Source: Labrys wisconsinensis (GTDB taxonomy: Bacteria > Pseudomonadota > Alphaproteobacteria > Rhizobiales > Labraceae). Taken from it: 64,000 nt of DNA. The translations under genes and the position numbers were made by a program. The notes beneath the pieces are model-generated. The model worked only from the letters and a program-made list of their open reading frames with translations. It did no database searches and was not told the DNA's origin. The number at the start of each line of letters is the position of its first letter. Position 1 is the stretch's first letter. The stretch covers positions 434,001 through 498,000 of the forward strand of contig NZ_JAUSVX010000003.1 of the NCBI RefSeq assembly GCF_030814995.1. The letters are read 5' to 3'. This document shows, one piece after another, positions 61,698 through 64,000 of this stretch.

Positions 61698-62449
61698 GCA
61701 CCCCCGCGGGAGCCCGCCGCGTCGCTGCCGGGCTTCGTCCTGAAATAACCCAGGACGAGGAAATACACGGCGATCCCCGACAAGGTCCAGACCTCCCAGG
61801 CCTCGGGCCGCATGTCGCGCCAGATGGCGTGCAGCGCCAGCACCGACCAGACCATCAGGAGCGTCAGCGTCACCGCCCGCAGCTTCGCCACGCGGAAGGG
61901 ATGGACGAACACGATCGGCGCGAAGGTCAGCGCCGAGAGCACGGCCACCACCACGAAGGTGGTGACCGCGCCTGGCTCGAGCAGGAAGAAGTAGAACACC
62001 ACCAGGTTCCAGACCGCAGGGAAGCCCTTGAACCAGGCGTCCTCGGTCTTCATCTCGTTGTCGGCGAAATACATCGCGCTGGTGAGGAGGATGAGCGCGG
62101 CCGCGGCGATGTCCCAGCCCGGCGCCAGGCGGCCCCACTCGATCACCGCATAGGCCGGCACCAGCACATAGGTGATGAAGTCGACCACCAGATCGAGCGC
62201 CGCGCCCGACCAGCGCGGCGCGGCGGTGACGATGTCGATGCGCCGGGCGATGGTCCCGTCGATGCCGTCGACGAAGAGCGCGACGGCCAGCCAGAGGAAC
62301 ATGGCCTTGACGTCGCCGCGGGCAATGGCGAGCAGCGCCAGGAAGCCCCAGATGACGCCGGTGGCGGTGAAGATATGGACCCCCAGCGCCAGCGCACGGC
62401 GGCCGGGCGCCGGGGGACACGTCGAAGGCTGGGGGTCAGGGGCGTGCAA
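61694..62449 (-). CDS. pcs: Phosphatidylcholine synthase
   Basis: Condenses choline directly with CDP-diacylglycerol to phosphatidylcholine, a route common in Rhizobiales and relatives. 251 residues, about eight helices. CDP-AP signature of the Pcs type: DGIDGTIARR, then GAALDLVVDF with all Asp residues intact, unlike the YnbA-like enzyme at 17954. Also YFADNEMKTEDAWFKGFPAVWN, a segment particular to Pcs. Confidence 0.94.
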   Translation of the reverse strand: MHAPDPQPSTCPPAPGRRALALGVHIFTATGVIWGFLALLAIARGDVKAMFLWLAVALFVDGIDGTIARRIDIVTAAPRWSGAALDLVVDFITYVLVPAYAVIEWGRLAPGWDIAAAALILLTSAMYFADNEMKTEDAWFKGFPAVWNLVVFYFFLLEPGAVTTFVVVAVLSALTFAPIVFVHPFRVAKLRAVTLTLLMVWSVLALHAIWRDMRPEAWEVWTLSGIAVYFLVLGYFRTKPGSDAAGSRGGA

Positions 62450-62718
62450 GGCAAGCGGGGCGTGGGCATGTCATGGGACCGTCATCATATCGGCCGCCCG
62501 GCCGTCCCGCCAGCCGCCGCCGGGGTTCTCCCCATGGGAAGCGCGGGCCGAGCCCTGGCGCGTCCGGGCGATCCGGACAGCACCGTCGGGGCGAAGCCCT
62601 GTGATGCGGGGAACAGCAAGCCCGGAGCCGGCAGCCCGCCGTCTTGCTGTCGCTACGTAAACATGGTTTGATCGCGGCGAGCCTGGGGAAAGCCTGCCGG
62701 CTCGCGGCGGACCTTCGA

Positions 62719-63924
62719 ATGCCCGACACCACGCACCAGACCTTCCCGGACGAGCCCGCGTCGACCGAGACGCCGGTGCTCGATCTCCTCGGCCTGCTCG
62801 ACTGGCGGAAGGCCGAGGCGGACGAGTCCAGCACCGCCTGGCTGCGCCAGGTTCTGGACCGGGCCCTGCCCGTCCACGGCTCGGCGGCCGCGCCCGCCAC
62901 GGCGGTCCATTGGAGTTCCAACGTCGTCGATGCGCCGATTGCCGACGAATCCCATGGGCCCGCGCTCTGGACGGCCGTCGACTCCGAGCCGGCAGGCAGT
63001 TCAAGCGCCGCGACGGGCGACCAGGCTCTCGTTGCGTCGATCCTGACCGGCCTTCTCGGAAACGGCGCCAGCGACCCAGGGGACGGCGGCAACGGCCCGA
63101 ACGATCCGGGCAACGTCCTCGGCTCGGGCATCCTCGGCAACCACAACGTCGTGTGGGGCACCGGCGGCGACGACACGCTGCACGGCACCACGGCGCGCGA
63201 GACGGTGCTGGGCCTCGCCGGCAACGATCATATCGACGGCGGGGGCGGCGGCGACACGCTGATCGGCGGCACGGGCAACGACACCTATCGGGTCCATGCC
63301 GGCGACACGGTGTCCGAGCTGCCCGGCGGCGGCACTGACACGGTCGAGACCGACCTGCACTATTACAAGCTCGGCGCCAATGTCGAGAACCTCACCGCCA
63401 CCACCGACACGGGCCAGCTTCTCGTCGGCAACCAGCTCGGCAACACCATCACCGGCGGCGCGGGCAACGACGTGCTCAACGGCGGCGCCGGTGCCGACAC
63501 GCTGATCGGCGGGGCCGGCGACGATATCCTCAAGGGCGGCTCCGGCGGCATCGGCCTCGCCGGCCACGGCGACTGGGCGGCGTTCCTCGAGCAGATCGGC
63601 GCCCATCCCGGCAATGGCGGCTCCCGAGTGGACAGGCTCTGGAGCGCCTTCTCCGCGGTGCTGGGAGAGGCGGGCGGCGACACCTTCGTGTTCAAGGCCG
63701 GGTTCGGCCACGACACCATCACCGATTTCACGGCGACCGGCTCCGGTCACGACATCATGCAATTCGATACCAATGTCTTCGCCGATTTCGCCGCCGTGCT
63801 CGATGCGGCCCATCAGGTGGGGACCGACACCGTCATCACCCTCGACGCCGGCAACTCGATCGTCCTCAAGAACGTCGCCTTGACCAACCTTTCGCAGGAC
63901 GACTTCAAGTTCATCGGCTCCTGA
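62719..63924 (+). CDS. RTX-repeat calcium-binding protein, probably type I-secreted
   Basis: 401 residues from ATG 62719. The first ~130 are non-repetitive without signal peptide. Then come RTX nonapeptides: GTGGDDTLHG, GLAGNDHIDGGGGGDTLIGGTGNDTY, and later GGAGNDVLNGGAGADTLIGGAGDDILKGG, which bind Ca2+ as a beta roll. The last part, FKAGFGHDTITDFTATG and IVLKNVALTNLSQDDFKFI, is the C-terminal secretion segment typical of such proteins. No ABC exporter gene is in the window. No enzymatic domain seen; probably a surface or secreted matrix protein. The last 76 bp after it hold nothing recognisable. Confidence 0.85.
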   Translation: MPDTTHQTFPDEPASTETPVLDLLGLLDWRKAEADESSTAWLRQVLDRALPVHGSAAAPATAVHWSSNVVDAPIADESHGPALWTAVDSEPAGSSSAATGDQALVASILTGLLGNGASDPGDGGNGPNDPGNVLGSGILGNHNVVWGTGGDDTLHGTTARETVLGLAGNDHIDGGGGGDTLIGGTGNDTYRVHAGDTVSELPGGGTDTVETDLHYYKLGANVENLTATTDTGQLLVGNQLGNTITGGAGNDVLNGGAGADTLIGGAGDDILKGGSGGIGLAGHGDWAAFLEQIGAHPGNGGSRVDRLWSAFSAVLGEAGGDTFVFKAGFGHDTITDFTATGSGHDIMQFDTNVFADFAAVLDAAHQVGTDTVITLDAGNSIVLKNVALTNLSQDDFKFIGS

Positions 63925-64000
63925 GGGCGATCGGGAGCCGCTCGTGGCCGCCTCCCCATCCACGCCGCGCCTGACGCTGGCGTCGGCGCTCGGCTCGTTT

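Overview
The window is GC-rich, densely packed chromosomal DNA of an alphaproteobacterium, most likely a soil or plant-associated member of the Hyphomicrobiales (Rhizobiales). The evidence is the many sugar and amino-acid ABC transporters with FadR-type GntR regulators, a bacterial phosphatidylcholine synthase (Pcs), a B12-dependent class II ribonucleotide reductase with a C-terminal Cys ribbon, and several type II toxin-antitoxin (TA) pairs. The genus cannot be fixed from the sequence alone. No tRNA, rRNA, CRISPR array or intact transposase gene was found.

Layout. (1) 1-5.3 kb: the 3' end of nrdJ, then an island with one unusual 677-residue ParB/DGQHR-like gene. A decayed second copy of the nrdJ 3' end (about 4290-4407) closes the island, and a vapBC pair follows. 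(2) 5.35-8.57 kb: a 1071-residue HEAT-repeat protein. (3) 8.8-17.05 kb: a sugar or sugar-acid operon on the minus strand (SAF-domain oxidoreductase, ribose-type ABC transporter, SMP-30 lactonase, 3-hydroxyacyl-CoA-dehydrogenase-like enzyme) with a divergent GntR regulator. (4) 17.1-20.3 kb: a cytochrome c; a three-gene phospholipid module (YnbA-like CDP-alcohol phosphotransferase, PlsC-like acyltransferase, CdsA/YnbB-like cytidylyltransferase); and a gene fragment cut off against a PIN-toxin TA pair. (5) 21.26-30 kb: a ten-gene minus-strand operon with two ureohydrolases (agmatinase family), a polar-amino-acid ABC transporter and four consecutive DUF1989 (urea-carboxylase-associated) genes, controlled by a divergent LysR regulator. 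This looks like a guanidino-compound uptake and degradation system and is the most interesting locus here. (6) 30.2-46.3 kb: a second sugar/hydroxyacid catabolic region with a ribose-type ABC transporter, glyoxalase I, an FAD-linked hydroxyacid oxidase, two FadR-type regulators, an aldo/keto reductase with a lactonase, and a complete branched-chain-amino-acid-type ABC transporter. Matching or related palindromes (best form GTTGTCATACAAC) sit upstream of four transcription units. A ParDE pair and a 212-bp nested palindromic repeat element interrupt this region. (7) 46.5-51.8 kb: an orphan sugar-type binding protein, a luciferase-like monooxygenase and an SfnB/DszC-like flavoprotein, an HdeD-like membrane protein and an ArsR-SRPBCC fusion regulator. 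(8) 51.9-64 kb: another vapBC, a 2-hydroxyacid dehydrogenase, a receiver-less winged-helix regulator, a secreted Gly/Phe-rich protein, an HD hydrolase, a Zn/Cd P-type ATPase with its divergent MerR regulator and 19-bp-spaced promoter, a quinone reductase, TerC, Pcs and an RTX repeat protein.

Functional picture: the organism scavenges diverse sugars, sugar acids and nitrogen-rich organics. Uptake genes are linked to oxidoreductases and lactonases, and local regulators sit next to visible operators. Gene starts were moved from the longest reading frame wherever a Shine-Dalgarno sequence, stop/start coupling or family N-terminus favoured a shorter form. All functional calls come from motif and family recognition without database searches.
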